Below, in pieces: positions 1 through 35,200 of a stretch of 64,000 nt of DNA. The translations under genes and the position numbers were made by a program. The stretch covers positions 3,224,001 to 3,288,000 of the forward strand of contig NC_088714.1 in the NCBI RefSeq assembly GCF_963576615.1, in the 5' to 3' direction. The notes under the pieces are model-generated. The model was not told the origin of the DNA. It did not search any database and saw only the letters and a program-made list of their open reading frames with translations. This stretch comes from Watersipora subatra. Lineage: Eukaryota > Bryozoa > Gymnolaemata > Cheilostomatida > Watersiporidae. Position 1 is the first letter of the stretch, and every line of letters begins with the position of its first letter.

Positions 1-2179
1 GTTTCTGAGGTAATCTATCGAAATATACCACACCACAAAAGCATGTTCTACATGTGTTCTCAACAGGCTAGTGTATGCTAGCAGACGAACCTCGATGAGA
101 GCATCACAGAGAACACGCTTGATCATGCAAAGTTACTTCTTGGCTTTTTCTATTTTACTTTAAATGCGCTTATCAAGCTTCAGAGCTGTTTGTAAAAAGA
201 GTCGACGACTTTGTACAATGATTGAACACTCAGAAATTATGTCCTTCCAATTATTTAAGGCCAAGTGTTTCAATTACAGACGACTTTTAATTTCATGTAC
301 AACATAGAGACTCATGGCTTACATCGGCCTACGTCAAGTTTGACACTATTGTATGGAAATACTGCAAAACAACATACCAATAGGGAATGCAACCAGACTA
401 CAGGATAAGCATATAATGCGTACAAGCAGCAAGACGCCTAAAAGATGTCAAAAAATCCAATAATTGAAAACGTCAAAAGAAAATTAGCAACTTCAGAATT
501 GGAAGAAATCAGTCATGGAAACTGCGTCAACACCACCTGTGGAAACTGCCAACGAGAAGTGGAAACAATTAAACCTACCAACAACCATCACCAAAAAACC
601 TCTAGCGAAACATTAGAGACGAGTGAAATAAATCACAGACAGATCTGCCACTCCTGTCAAACATGACCTAGATACCAGGAGTAAGTCACGAGCTCCACCC
701 TACATGCCGACATCACGAACACCAGCTGAAGACTTACACAAACAAGATATCTTCACGCGCCTGACAGAAAGCATTGAACCTTAACACTCAGCCTACACCC
801 ACAGGATAGCCATCCCACATGCCAGACATCTATAAAAGAGAACAGCTCTAATGACTCGGCATCTCATTCTCCATCTATCTCTATCTCCAGCTCTCTCTCT
901 TTCCGAGGACCTCCTTGGATGCTCTTTGCCTTGCCTGGTGAGGAGTCTCTCTTCCCCCCCCCCCCCGTCTTTGGAGCCTCCCTCTCTCTCCCCTCCCTCT
1001 GGAGCATCTACTCTTTCTACCCTTTTCCTTATCTATGGAGCCTCCTTTGCCATCATCAGCTGATCTTCTTCTACTTCCCTGTCTCAACTACCGAGCCTCT
1101 ACATATAAAGACTGCCATGACTCTCATCTGACAATCGAAACTCGCCAGCCGTATGGACCGAGCAAGCAAACATGGACGACTGTTCGAGTAAGGGTGTAAA
1201 TTTATTAGCTATTTTAACCTCTTGCCATTGATATTATTGTTTAAAATTTTGTTAGTTGTGTATTTTAATTGTTGGACTTATAAAATAAGGAATTAACTTT
1301 TACTGGTAAATATCAGTATTGCTTACAACAGCTCAACAACTTCACTTGTACCTGAACCAGTAATAATCAAATTAGTTCTCACAAGCTACGCAAAAGTGCA
1401 CAAATTAAACACCGTCACAATAGAATAATATGACAAGCAATTTCAACACTGATGTTGTGCATGGATTCAGATTAGTTATGCATAACATAATTTCTCCGCA
1501 ACCACGCATAACAACACTAAGTTATACACATGCGACAGGTGGTCATTTTGCTGCCAGTTACTGAAGGCAATGTGGGCATCATGTATTTACTGATAGATTG
1601 TTTTTAACAGATAACGTTGTAGCTTGTCAATACTATTAAGATTCTATAGATTTTTTAAATTTAGATTACTACAAAAACTATTCCTATCGCAATGGCAGTT
1701 GTTCGTTAGCGATATCTGCGAAGCGATAAACATACAATTCTCGGGTTTAGTAAAACGCATGATGAGGCGTGATGATTAAAAACACTTCTACATAACAAAA
1801 AATCATTCTAAAACACTCATAGATGAGTTTTGGAGGATTTTCAGTTAAGTAAAAAAAATTGCATGACACTGTGAAGGCTAAAAGCAAGCCAGATCATCAT
1901 AAAATTGTTCCCAATGGCTTACCAGATGCATTTTATGTAATATCTCAACAAACTAGAAAAATGTGTGAGGGTCAAAATTGGTCCAAAATTTATTAAAACT
2001 AGCTAAAAGCGCTTTAAAATCAATTGAAAATCGTCAGGAGTAATATTCACACATGCTTGAAAAAAATCGACCTGTATTAGCTTGAAGATAATTTAAACTT
2101 GGAAAGAAAATCGCTGAAAACCTCTACACATTTTTAAAGAAATACGATGCAGTTTGTTCATCTTGGCCTGTTATCCTAG
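1..2179. other. Unassigned left flank
   Basis: No gene could be supported here. Short open frames (for example 445-666 plus, rich in Asn/Thr/Glu) have no family I recognise. A TATA-like CTATAAAAG at about 830 is followed by a strongly CT-rich stretch (850-1080); this could be a promoter or an old terminal-repeat fragment, but no paired repeat or coding support was found. The right part contains copy 1 of a dispersed repeat (1743-2040). Confidence 0.4.
1743..2040 (+). repeat. Dispersed repeat family, copy 1
   Basis: Starts GGGTTTAGTAAAACGC and runs about 300 bp. The same sequence recurs at 51515-51820 (same orientation) and, inverted and shorter, at about 4980-5183. Shared landmarks are ACACTCATAGATGA about 90 bp in and TTCCCAATGGCT about 160 bp in. 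No clear terminal repeats or target duplication were seen, so the class (SINE, MITE fragment or other) is undecided. Confidence 0.6.
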
Positions 2180-3855
2180 ATTTCCAAGAGCCCCTGAACT
2201 TCTAAAGCCAAGCAAAGAAGCCGTACTCTGTGAGGTGGGTTCCCTTTTCTTAATAATATTAATTCTGCTTTTTACTACATGTAGTACTTTTTTCTGGAAC
2301 TGTGATGACAGTTAGCTAGTTGTTGTTTTAAGCTAGAGGAAAATTAAAGAAAAAAATGAGTTAAGTATCATTGATTTGAGTGAATTGTAGATTGAAAACA
2401 TGAAGACTTTCCCACCACCGTGACAATGACATGGATCATATCAATATATGTTTTAGGATGAAAATCAAGCAGCAGCCGTAGGCTCCCATTAGGCCTGCAA
2501 TCGCACTGCTTATACATGTACTAACTGGTTTGATTTTAAGTGTGTACTGACAGTTATATGATATAGTATGTGTGATATATATTTTTGACTAATATTTAAC
2601 AGAAACATTTCGAGGAGCAGTGGTTTACCCTGACTAAGACCAAGAAGAGACGTTTGAAAACTGGGGCTATCCCTACTGTATTTACTCACAAGAGACCACA
2701 CCCTCAGACAGAGAGAGCCAAGAGGCACAAGACATGAAGACCAACACCAGAGCAGTAGCAGCCATGTGTCTCATGCAGTTGCTTCACCCACGACTAGCTG
2801 CCTTGATTTCCATGAGTCTAGCAGTGTTGGACAGTTTGGTGAGAATTAGTGGAGTTTTAATCAAATTTCTTGTTACATTTTCACCTGTGACAAAGATTTC
2901 CTCATGTCGACTACAATTTATTGCTGTGCTCTATTTTTTCAATTGCAGCCAGTTCAGCACACATGTACGTATTTTAAGTGTGTAACTGCTGTGCCTGTGG
3001 TACATAAGTGCATATGGTATTACTAGCATTGCACACGATTCATCTGTTTCAGTAATAGATTTCTGCTACCATCACAATTAACACTAGTTTGTGTTGTACC
3101 TTACTGCACCCTGAAATGCATGGTATGGCTAACATATCACCAAACAGCTAACATTTTCTCTTCTGCATGTCTGGTTGAAGAAATACTAACAGAATGATGC
3201 TAACAAAAATGCTAACAAAATAGTAACAGCCGTGACATTTTTGTCATTTAACCTTCCATCCACCTTACACATCAATTACCTTTTCTTCTCGCAGCTGAAC
3301 ACATGGTCAAGTATGCGGGTCTCTCCATAGTTTCTCTGTCTGAGATCATATGTTTAGACACAAGGAGAAGCACAGGAAATAGAGTGGAAGCTGAGTAATT
3401 GAATATTTTAGGTCGTTCTGCAGAAGCTTAATGTTTATTCCTTAATGTTTATTTTCCTTTCTAGGTCTAGTCTATGATACCAGTGATTCGCAGGTTGACA
3501 TACTCAAACGCAAGGTTATTGACCTTTAAAAAAAACTCAATCAGGTAATTATATATACTATACCTATATACATAATGACATTTTTCAGTAAAGAATAATA
3601 TGTTTACTCATTTTGATCCAATTGTTACAGTGGGTAGTGTTTTTGCACATTAAATCTTGCATGTATTTCTGTAATATGTATCTTGAAATACTTCTATTTG
3701 CTTGGGTTGTGTTCATAATTTATTTGTTTTAGGCACAGAAAGAGAAAATGGTGGATGAAGCCAAGCTTAGACAGGACGAGATAAAGATGCGCAGGGTGCC
3801 ATGCACTGACATCGTCAAGCTGCCAACACCAGCTAGGGCATCGTCTGGCGAAAAG
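2180..3855 (+). pseudogene. THAP-domain / coiled-coil gene, partial and probably degenerate
   Basis: Four exon-like blocks follow one another in phase: 2180-2234, 2603 to about 2727, 3465-3544 and 3733-3855. The first two join to give LCEKHFEEQWF and then RRLKTGAIPTVF, which is the C-terminal half of a THAP zinc finger (the C-x2-H pair, then the basic RRLK..A.PT.F segment). The spacing between the FP motif and C-x2-H is shorter than usual. The last two blocks encode a heptad-rich coiled coil (DILKRKVIDL, then KEKMVDEAKLRQDEIK), also common behind THAP domains. The frame closes just after the THAP block at about 2728 and again inside the coiled coil beside a run of A, and the N-terminal zinc-ligand exon was not found. 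It may be a decayed host gene or a P-like transposase remnant; assembly errors could also explain the breaks. Confidence 0.5.
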
Positions 3856-4396
3856 GTTTGTCACGGTACGACTACACTTTGTGTGTAAAAAAAGCCATTG
3901 AAGAATGATTCGTCTGTTAGCTGTGGGAGTGCTTCAAGGGTGATGTGAGGTGTTGTGCAAGGAATTAGCGTCATCACTGACTCTTAGCCTAAAGCATCTG
4001 TTGAGGAGCAGAACCGAAGAGTGCCTTCTAAGCCGAACTTTCTTTTCATTATTCGCTCTATGTTTATACTTTCTTTCGTTTAATATTTTTCATCTTAAGA
4101 TATTGTCAAAATATTAGTAGTATCCAACTGCTCACCTAAAACCAGTGTTGCGAATGCAGCATTAACCTTTTTGTCAGAATTCCAAATTTCACTGCACTAT
4201 TGTTTTGTTTTTGTTGTTTGTTACTGCTACATAAATTATATTTTTATCTAATCACAGGAAGATGATCTTAATCTCTGTAACTGCTTACCTGAGCCTGGTT
4301 TTGCATATGTATTGCAATACTGTATACAATATATTTTGCATGTATGTTTTGCTTAATTGATTTTCAGCTGATACTACCTTGGTGCGCTTGTGAGAT

Positions 4397-4435
4397 CAAT
4401 GATATACAGCTCCCACAGGGAGCTGTATATCATTG
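4397..4435. mobile_element. Micro-palindrome insertion, copy A (39 bp)
   Basis: A perfect palindrome: arms CAATGATATACAGCTCCC and its exact complement, separated by a 3-base loop. It is flanked on both sides by the 7-bp direct repeat GTGAGAT (4390-4396 and 4436-4442). The same ends recur at 56798-56874 and 58134-58175, also with 7-bp flanking repeats. There is no room for coding sequence. I read it as an ultra-short non-autonomous DNA element; the superfamily is unknown. Confidence 0.7.
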
Positions 4436-4979
4436 GTGAGATGAAGAGTTGAAGGAAAGGTATCCACATACAGTATTCAAATGAATATTGCCACCAGCCA
4501 CAATGTTGTTATATCTGTTTAGCAGCAGCACCTAAGGCTTTTACACAGGCATCACAACATATAATTCTTTTAGAAACCCAAACTAGAAACCGGTTGCAAA
4601 CACAAAACCCATCAGAACTTTAGCTATATGCCAATTTAGGTAAGATGTGCTTTAATTTGAGTCTTAAAAGGGTTATATTGTTTTTGAATTAAAAACATTA
4701 TTGGTAGCTTCTTTTAGGGAAATCTGTCTTCTTTCAAATGTTGTATAATATAACAATCAATTTTAGAGTAACTGCCAATATGAGTAATTTTTGTTGGTTA
4801 ATGTTGCGGCCTCTCCATTACCTCTCCGCTATTCATAAAAATAGTGGGCGTGGCTTGTTTGGAAACAGCGAGCTCCATATATGCTTCCGTTGGTCGCAGA
4901 ACTCTGTGAAGCTGTACGGCTTTAGATTTACAATTATATCATTTAGGCGCTTTATTGAAATAACAATTTGGCAAAGCAG

Positions 4980-5183
4980 TTCTGGTTTGTTGAAACGCAT
5001 CTGGCAAGCCATTGGGAGCAATTTTATGACGGTCTAGCATGATTTAAGCTATCACGCAGTGTCACGCAATTATTTTACATAACTGAAACTCCTCCAAAAC
5101 TCATCTATGAGTGTTGTAGAATGATTTCATATGTTATTTAGAAGTATTTCTAATCATCGCGCGTCACGCGTTTTACTAAACCC
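4980..5183 (-). repeat. Dispersed repeat family, copy 2 (inverted, partial)
   Basis: Read on the minus strand it begins GGGTTTAGTAAAACGC at 5183 and matches the first 200 bp or so of the copies at 1743 and 51515, including the ACACTCATAGATGAG landmark. Confidence 0.6.
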
Positions 5184-6024
5184 GTACAATTATTTCTTTA
5201 CATCGCGTTGACCTTCACATCGCAATTTCACCAATAGACAGAAGGGTCGGCGAAGTTTACGTGCATGGTTTGTTAAAAGTACAATGTAGTCCGATAACCA
5301 ATTTTGACGTCCACTGACAATAAACATAGCCTTCGTTACGAGCATATAGTTAATCGCAACGACAGATTGTCTACACTAGTTGCTTCGTTCAGGACCATGT
5401 ACGCGTCTATGTCGCCGAACACTATTTGTCCGGGCGCCCATAAAGTCGAGCCTAATCCAAACTGATACATTACTGATGAAATTTACTTCGTTGCATAATA
5501 CACCAATTTTTCTCATCTGCTGAATTGGTGACCTTCAATTGTCTGTTAACATATGTATATTTCTTTAATATGATATACAGTTAAAGTTGTTCATAAATAT
5601 CTGCTGGTTTTTCTCCAAAGTCTTTTGATACTTATCCTGTGTTCTATAGCGTAGGTTTATAAAGAGATACATTCATTTTTTAAACTGTCCAATCTGCTGA
5701 TTTACATTTCAATTCATTATACTATAATGACCACTAAGTTGTTTTAGCGAAAGGTTATTAATGTATATCAAAGTTGCCTAATTTTGTTTTACTGAGTCCT
5801 GTTTTATCCTTGTCAATTTTTTGCGTTGCTTGAAGTCGCCTTCGTTTGCTAGAGGTTGACAGTTTTAGTCTAATACATAACTTCTCTATCGTTACAATTA
5901 TTTTTAATAAACGTTACATTTCTCTGCTGATATTTTTTGCTTTAACGTAGCTGGTAAGTAATACTAGCGTAATTTGTTGTAATTTGTGGTTTTAGCACAG
6001 ATATTAGAGGCATCGAAAAGATAT

Positions 6025-28471
<22,447 letters not shown>

Positions 28472-29811
28472 CCTTAACTATTTTTTATTTAAGACACTGC
28501 ATGTATCGGGCTAACCTACTGATCATGCCTAGCAATGAAAATACTGCATAAAATGTCTTACCATTCTGCCTAACCTTTCTAGTGTTGAGTGGCTGGGAGT
28601 TATCTAGGTCATTGTTGTTTATAGCTCAGATTCATCCTAGATTGGCCGGCACTATTTTGAAGTAAAATATAGAAACTGTACTCACTGTACTATCTACAAT
28701 TATTTTTGTTTCATTTTGGATCACCAAAAGGTTTGACATTATTTTAGTATGTTCTAAGTATGTAGTAAGAAATATAAGATTTTAAGTTGAATTGTCCGTT
28801 TTTATACCATCACCAGAGAATATGTCCTGGTGAATACATTCATGCTACAAATGTCCTCTATCATTACCACCATGCAGCGGGTCATCGGAAAGCTAGCTGA
28901 TTTCGTGTCAATGTAGGACTATCTATTAGTGCTATAATCTCATGGGCAGTGTATTGCAGGAGTTATCAGCACCTGAAATAGACGTAAGTATCTAAACAGG
29001 TCACTATTATTACAATATAATTATGCTAGTAAATATGAGTACTCATATAAGTAATGCATGCTGGGTATTTCACTATGGTACAGTGATTTTATGACCTCAT
29101 ATATATATATCTTGAATGTCTGAAAATATGTGTGGCGTTATTAGTATTATCTCACATACTAAATATTTTTGTCACTAAAAAGTGTAGGAAAACTTTGCAT
29201 GTTACGTATGTTCATGTTAACATGGAAATCCTAAATGCTTTGGACCATTTGAAATAAACAGTTAATATCACAAATGATACTAATGAAAAGGATTTAGAGT
29301 TCAGACAACTCCTATATAACTAACAAGTTTTACAAAATAGATTGAAGCTATGATGCTAGAATCAGTGAAGTTTATTTTAACTCTTAACATTTTAGTACTC
29401 TGTGAGTACCTTGTAACAACTAGACAGTGCTGCATTGTTTGTTGACTCCAGCAATGCTATAGCATAGTCGTCACGTATGTAGAGAGTAGGTACTAAGTGG
29501 AGCACTACGTAAGATTCCTCTGTCTGATTATTATCAAGTGTCACAGGATATATAATGAAATATATATCCTTATGTTTATAAGTTTCAGCAAGTCAGTGCA
29601 ATAGAGACGTAACGCAGTCGTTAACATGCCTAAGGAGCAAAATAGGTATTAAGCTAAGAGTGATGAATGTGCAACAGGCTGTGGTTCTTTGTGAATCAAA
29701 TGGTTTTGGTCAATTGTCAGATAAGCTGACGTCAAACCACAGTTCCCATAATCCTTAAGGTAATGCTGGTGTAGTTGTATCATGTATTAGTCTTTCTTCA
29801 AGCAGTCTAAG
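28472..29811. other. Spacer between YME1L1 and lysozyme
   Basis: YME1L1 3' UTR and the lysozyme upstream region. No other gene seen. A possible polyadenylation signal AATAAA is at 29253-29258. No TATA box could be assigned to the lysozyme with confidence. Confidence 0.5.
29253..29258 (+). terminator. Possible poly(A) signal of YME1L1
   Basis: AATAAA about 780 bases after the YME1L1 stop and upstream of the next gene. Motif match only. Confidence 0.25.
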
Positions 29812-30916
29812 ATGCAGTTCGTTGTGCTAGCCACGCTGGCCGTTACATTAGCAAAGAGTATATCAGCTGGGATCACAGATGCATGCATATCATGTCTGGC
29901 AAAGGTAAATTACAGTTGCACAATAAAGAGACTTAATCATATACCTGTATGTGTACATGCTACAACTTCTACAAGAATTGTGATACTGACCTTTTTCAAT
30001 GTTTTTTTGTTGGCAGGTTGAACTAGGGAACCCAAATGCGTGTAATGAAGATCAAGGTTCACCCTCTTGTGGAGTGTATCAGATAAAATTACCATACTGG
30101 CAGGATTGCTATGAGCCTGGGAACTGTAAGCTTCAAAAACTTTGCGTTATAGCTTAGCCTGCTTGCGTTTCTCTAAATCTTACTGTATAACTAGTACATA
30201 TCCCTCATACAGTCTTATTGTACAGCTAGTACATCTCTCTCTCTTTCTCTCTCTCTTACAGTCTTACTGTACAGCTAGTACATATCTCTCCTACAGTACT
30301 ACTGTACAACTAGTACATATCTCTCTCAGACAGTTTTCATGTACAACTAGTACACAATTTCTTCAACATTTTATTATATTGTCTTTAATATAACTATTCT
30401 TTATTGAAGTTCTAAAACAGTTAAGAAAAGTTCAGCTACCCACCATTGTATTATATAAATAAATAACAAGTCAAACGAATAATAGTCTGATTCAATTTCT
30501 TTTGCTTCCCTTCAGCTCTGGAAGAATGTGCATTCAATGAGCAATGTGCAAAGGACTGTGTTAGAGACTACACATCGAGGTACGCTCACCTATGTAAAGA
30601 ACAGCTGGATAAAGATAGACTCTCTTGTGAAGACTACGGACGCATGCACAATGGTGGAGGACCAAGTGGCTGCAGAGGGACATGGACATTACATTATGTT
30701 GACTTGATGAGAAACAAATGCACTCCTGATGAGCTACGAAGCTTAGATGAGCCTGATCCATTGGCATCAAGCAGCGAATCTCGTTCTTTTCCCCCAACAG
30801 AGAATACTTCAACCAGAAGCCATACAACAGAGACAACTTCAACAACCCTCACACCATCGAGAGCTCCTGCTGCAAGTGTGAGAAGATTAGTTCAAATGCT
30901 GCATCGGCATCAATAA
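29812..30916 (+). CDS. Invertebrate-type (i-type) lysozyme, secreted
   Basis: Glycoside hydrolase that cleaves peptidoglycan; i-type lysozymes of molluscs and annelids serve defence or digestion of bacteria, and some have isopeptidase (destabilase) activity. Exons 29812-29904, 30017-30125 and 30516-30916 join in phase to 200 residues. Residues 1-19 are a signal peptide (hydrophobic, ending SISAG). The mature part shows ACISCLAKVE, GSPSCGVYQIKLPYWQDC, CAKDCVRDYTSRY and MHNGGGPSGC, the diagnostic i-type pattern. Catalytic residues by alignment to clam lysozyme are Glu33 and Asp43. Two positions that are usually Cys (in CICxMESGC) are Ala and Asn here, so one disulfide is probably lost as a pair. 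After the conserved domain (ending near residue 135) there is a tail of about 65 residues rich in Ser, Thr and Pro ending in a basic segment, longer than typical for the family. Intron 2 contains CT-rich tandem repeats. Confidence 0.93.
30176..30360. repeat. Tandem repeat in lysozyme intron 2
   Basis: Four degenerate copies of CTGTACAACTAGTACATATC with CT-rich linkers. Confidence 0.65.
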
Positions 30917-32273
30917 CATGTGAGTGACACTCCACAGCAGCATTTACGTAGAATAGTATCTTCAATTGACAAGAGCATTTACTTATAAACACTAAAATTT
31001 ATCCAACTACAATAACAATTGTCTGTTGGAAATTGTTTACATGCATTATCAATTCCATGTATATAGCATGCGTTTATGAATATCTGGAAATTTTATCACG
31101 GGTGAACTTATATGTACAACTGAGATTAGGTTAATAACTGTTTAATTAGTCCGATAAATTTTACAGTGATAAAAGTCAGTTCTAGTGTGAAACTAATCTG
31201 ACCTGTTTGAGCTACTAGGGCGCTGTAGAATAGCCAGTCAAGCAAAGTGAGTCAAGATCTTGAGTGTAGTTGAAAAAGACAGTTGGGAGAGTTTATCATG
31301 AGCTAGCACACTGCTGCTGAGCAGTGGTAAGACTACAGAAAACATTTATTGCAAGTAGGATCAATGCTCACTAGTTAAAGTAGGGAAACTTTAAAATTCG
31401 TGCATGACAAGTCTTACTTGGAGGAACTTGTCTCCTCATGATTTCATAGCTAAGCACTGTTTAGACAACTCCCACTATGGAGTTTTTTGTAGCTAAGCAC
31501 AGTTTAGGCAACTCTGCCATCATGAGGTTTTAAGCAATTTAAAATTGTAGTGATGTTTTAAAGGTGTGTTAATAAAATATAGCATGTCTAATCAGCTGAG
31601 CTTGAGGCTATCATTTTGTTAATTACCAATTGTGGTAGATGCTTATTATACTCGTGCAGAAAGTCTATAAGCAGCCAAAATACAAAATAAAGTTAGCTAA
31701 TATTCCTTACGTTTTTAAAATTCTTGATTTCCCAGAAGCTTTGAAGAGTTTGAAATTTTAACAAATAGTTTCTGTTACACTAGCAGTAGCCATACTTTGG
31801 CGAAGACTACTGTTACGATTGTGGGAACATGATTGTAGTCAGAAACAGACCTGAGTCAGCATTAGATTGACTACAGTGTAGAAGTTGCTATATTGGGTCA
31901 CCAGTTTTCTCATATTCTCTGTGCACCAGTCACTTTACATTTAACATACATGTATTTAGCATATTAATCGTGTTGCAACTTTAATGTATGCTGATTTTGT
32001 TTTAAAAAAATGTATTTTCAAGAATGTTAGAGATGCTAGTCGAAATATGTAAAACATTGACGACTGCATCTTCTTCATCAAAATACTGCAGGTGTTCTCA
32101 TCACAATGGCGCTTCAACGATTCATACAAGTGTGATATTATCAACCATGTTTATAGAGATATTGAATAAATAAATATAAAAAACATACAATTTGGTACGC
32201 AATAAGATACCATGAACATTATAACTCAAGCTGGATTGAGGAAATATGTCGGTAACTGTCTCTCAGGGTATCG
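30917..32273. other. Convergent spacer between lysozyme and CFAP70
   Basis: Holds the 3' ends of two genes that run towards each other. A candidate poly(A) signal for the lysozyme is AATAAA at 31571-31576. A short internal duplication (TAGCTAAGCAC, around 31447 and 31491) is present. No further gene seen. Confidence 0.5.
31571..31576 (+). terminator. Possible poly(A) signal of lysozyme
   Basis: AATAAA about 655 bases after the lysozyme stop. Motif match only. Confidence 0.25.
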
Positions 32274-35200
32274 CTATAGTTCAGGATTCCCAAAACCAAC
32301 TTTGTTTTGGAGTTGTCTGATTTCTGTTAACAAGTGCTCATCCTTCATGTTTAGCTGTAAAGTAACAAGGAAACAGCTATTACCCTTCTGAAGCAAAGTT
32401 ATCTAAACACAGTTATGGAATTAGACTTTTTAAGGTTTTGGCTTATCACTCTACAAATCTTTAACTACCGCACGATATAACTGTAAAATTTAAAGCAGAA
32501 GCAAACACGACTAAGCAGCTCTTGAACTGAACAGGCACAAATCTCGTATTCTCTGTTTCTTGTTTCAAGATGTGTATAGAAAGTTAAAGGGTACATTTAT
32601 GCATTAAGAGTAAAGATAAATTTGAATATGGAGAGATAATATGCCCCGAGTTTGAACACACATGTACCTTAAGAGCATATTTGAAGGCTTGCTCAGCCTC
32701 GAGAGCCCTGCCTGTCCGCAAGCAAACCATGGAAAGGTACCCCCAGACCTCCGGGTCCTCATTGTTCAGTATGTTTGCCTCAGACAGAGCATCTTCTGCA
32801 TCCATTAGCTCATCCAGCTACAAAATACAGTAAGTCTAGGTAAATACTTAAGTACTTACCTTCTAGGCAAACATTTGTTACAGTATGCACAGATATGGCC
32901 AGTTAGTTTTGATCTAATGAACATCACTAGTTTGACTGGTAACTTGCGAGGACCACCCAAACAGAATGAACTATGATGTGGCTGACTAGTAACCTAGCCT
33001 GAGTAACCTAGCGATCAATAGAGGAAAGGCTACTTCTACATGCTGAATGCTATTTCTGTTTGTAACTAAACACCAAGAAATGGTGCTAAACTCACCCTGT
33101 AGCAAGCTATGCCAACACCCAACCATGATATGCATGAAGGAGAACTACGACAGGCTTGTAGGAAGGTGTGCTTAGCCTTAGCAAACTCAGCATCTTGCAG
33201 GTATATAGACGCAAGCCGCAGGTAAATTGAGTGTGTTTCCGAGGGGTCAGTGAGAAAGGACAACGTTCTTTCATAACAGTGTTTAGCTTCTGCTATTTCA
33301 TTGGCTAAGTACTTAAGGTGTCCCATCAGCGACCAGGCGTCCGCATTCTAGAAAAACAAACAGCCTGCTTAGAACATAATGCAACACGAAGGTTTCCTAA
33401 TGAGTTCTGTATAAAAGGCTAAAATGGCAGGACATATTTTTGCTTGATTAAAAAAGGAGGGGAGCAAACATTCCCAAATCATTATTGTTGTAGTGAACCT
33501 TTTAAAGTGAGAATAAAGAGTTTTACAGATAATCAGGCCTCTAATTACTATTACATCAACACGTGACTTTTCCAATATACGTGAAACAATTTTAGCAAAT
33601 ATTTGACTTTACAGCCAAAGTACAGTGATTAAACTCTCTGCACACACGCTATACACACACTACACACGTCACGCATTAGCTACACACGCTGCACACTAGT
33701 TACACACACTACATACTTGCTATGCACATACTCCACACTAAGAACACACACGCTACACATACTATACACTATGTACACGCTACACACTAACTACACACTA
33801 GATACAATCAACTCTTTAACCAACCTGGTAGTCCAACTGTAGAGCATCGTTCAATTCTTCCTCAGCATCAGCCAACTCCTTCTTCTGAAGCTTGAGTCTA
33901 GCCATAGCAATGTGGAAGTCTGCTGAAGGGCCTCCCTCATTTGAGGCGTTTAGCAATTGAATTCCTAAAGCTCTCTCAGTGAATGGAATGGCCTTGACCT
34001 CTAGTAGCCACTCGATAGTTTGCATGTATATGCTGAAAGTAAATGATAGTTAGCATGTATAGATAGCGTGGAGCAGCAGCAGATGAGCAGCATAGCCTGA
34101 AGGACTTGATTGACAGCTGTCACTAGCACAGATTTTCACAAGCCTGCCATATACAGAGGGCAAAAGGAGTGATTTTTATTCATAAAATCTATGAAAGGCT
34201 GTCACAGGTGCTGATAATGCACGTAAGCAGATTTTGTTTAATGCAACATACCTTGTCTGTGGCACAGGAGTTGTCTCCCTAGGTATATCAGAAGATGGTA
34301 CTGCGGCAGTCGCTACGGGTGGATCAGGAGAAGGAGAAAGTGGAGACTTTGTCTGGCTAGGGGGTCGCATTGAGTTCAAGGACTCTTGACTCCTTGTCCT
34401 CGTCTCCAGCTGACTGCCACTCGCGCTGCCTGTCAGCCAGCACAATATCTTGTCAACATGACTAACCAGATGACAAAATAGCAGACTGGGAGGAAACAAG
34501 GTCAATGGGTGAAGGTTAACTTAACAACTAAGAAAGTTCCAACACAATAGTGCGATGGGTAGAGAAGTGAAAAGAGTGGAGTTAGGAGTTGCGTACAGTT
34601 ACGAAGAATGAGGAAAGTATACAACAATGCAGAGTAGGTGTAGAGTAGGTGTAGAGTAGGTGTAGAGTACGCGTGTAGTGTATTCGATACCTTTGGTAGG
34701 ATGCTCAGGTATTGTTGGATGCAGTACTGCAAGAGTTTACAAGAGAAGTGAGCAAACACAGTTATCAAGTGCTCCAGTAGCTATGATAATAATACGATTA
34801 ATAATCAAGACTCCACCAGCTCTGGAAATAATAATGTATAGTAAATATATTAATTAATGGCTGAGATTTACTGTATCTATACTCACAGAACACATGTTCT
34901 AGTATATTCTAGAATGCCATCTGATATTCAGGATAACAAATAAAAACATTCAATAAAAGCTGGTATAGCCATTCTTCAGCTGTAAGACAAAGTTGCTGGT
35001 AGTTACCTGCTTTTTTTGAGGTGTGAGTTGCCTTCTTAGCATCTGCCCTGCTATTTCCTCCTCGGCTAGAGCTCGCTAATTTGCTTGATGAAGCACTCTG
35101 ATATCCACCGGCTGCCCATAACAGAACAACACAAGATTAACAACACCTCATATAGTCGATACATAGCAACAATCTATTTTCCCTTACTTGATTTCTACTT

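Larger units (their letters stand above)
3856..6024. other. Spacer between THAP remnant and YME1L1
   Basis: No supported gene. It holds a 39-bp palindromic insertion (4397-4435), an inverted copy of a dispersed repeat (about 4980-5183) and a locally CpG-rich stretch at about 5390-5455 that could belong to the YME1L1 promoter or 5' UTR. An open frame at 4738-5037 overlaps the repeat and has no recognisable family. Confidence 0.4.

Noticed and set aside
851-1131. Overlapping open frames in a CT-rich stretch
   Set aside because: Low-complexity sequence gives Ser/Leu/Pro-rich frames in several phases; no family match.
820-1330. TATA-like box and CT-rich leader as a promoter or solo terminal repeat
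   Set aside because: No matching second repeat, flanking duplication or downstream gene could be shown.
4257-4300. Further exon of the THAP-like gene after CACAG
   Set aside because: No clear donor and no coiled-coil or domain continuity.
4738-5037. 99-codon plus-strand open frame and its minus-strand counterpart
   Set aside because: Overlaps a dispersed repeat and shows no recognisable domain.
30561-30845. Minus-strand open frame opposite the lysozyme last exon
   Set aside because: Shadow of the lysozyme coding exon on the other strand.
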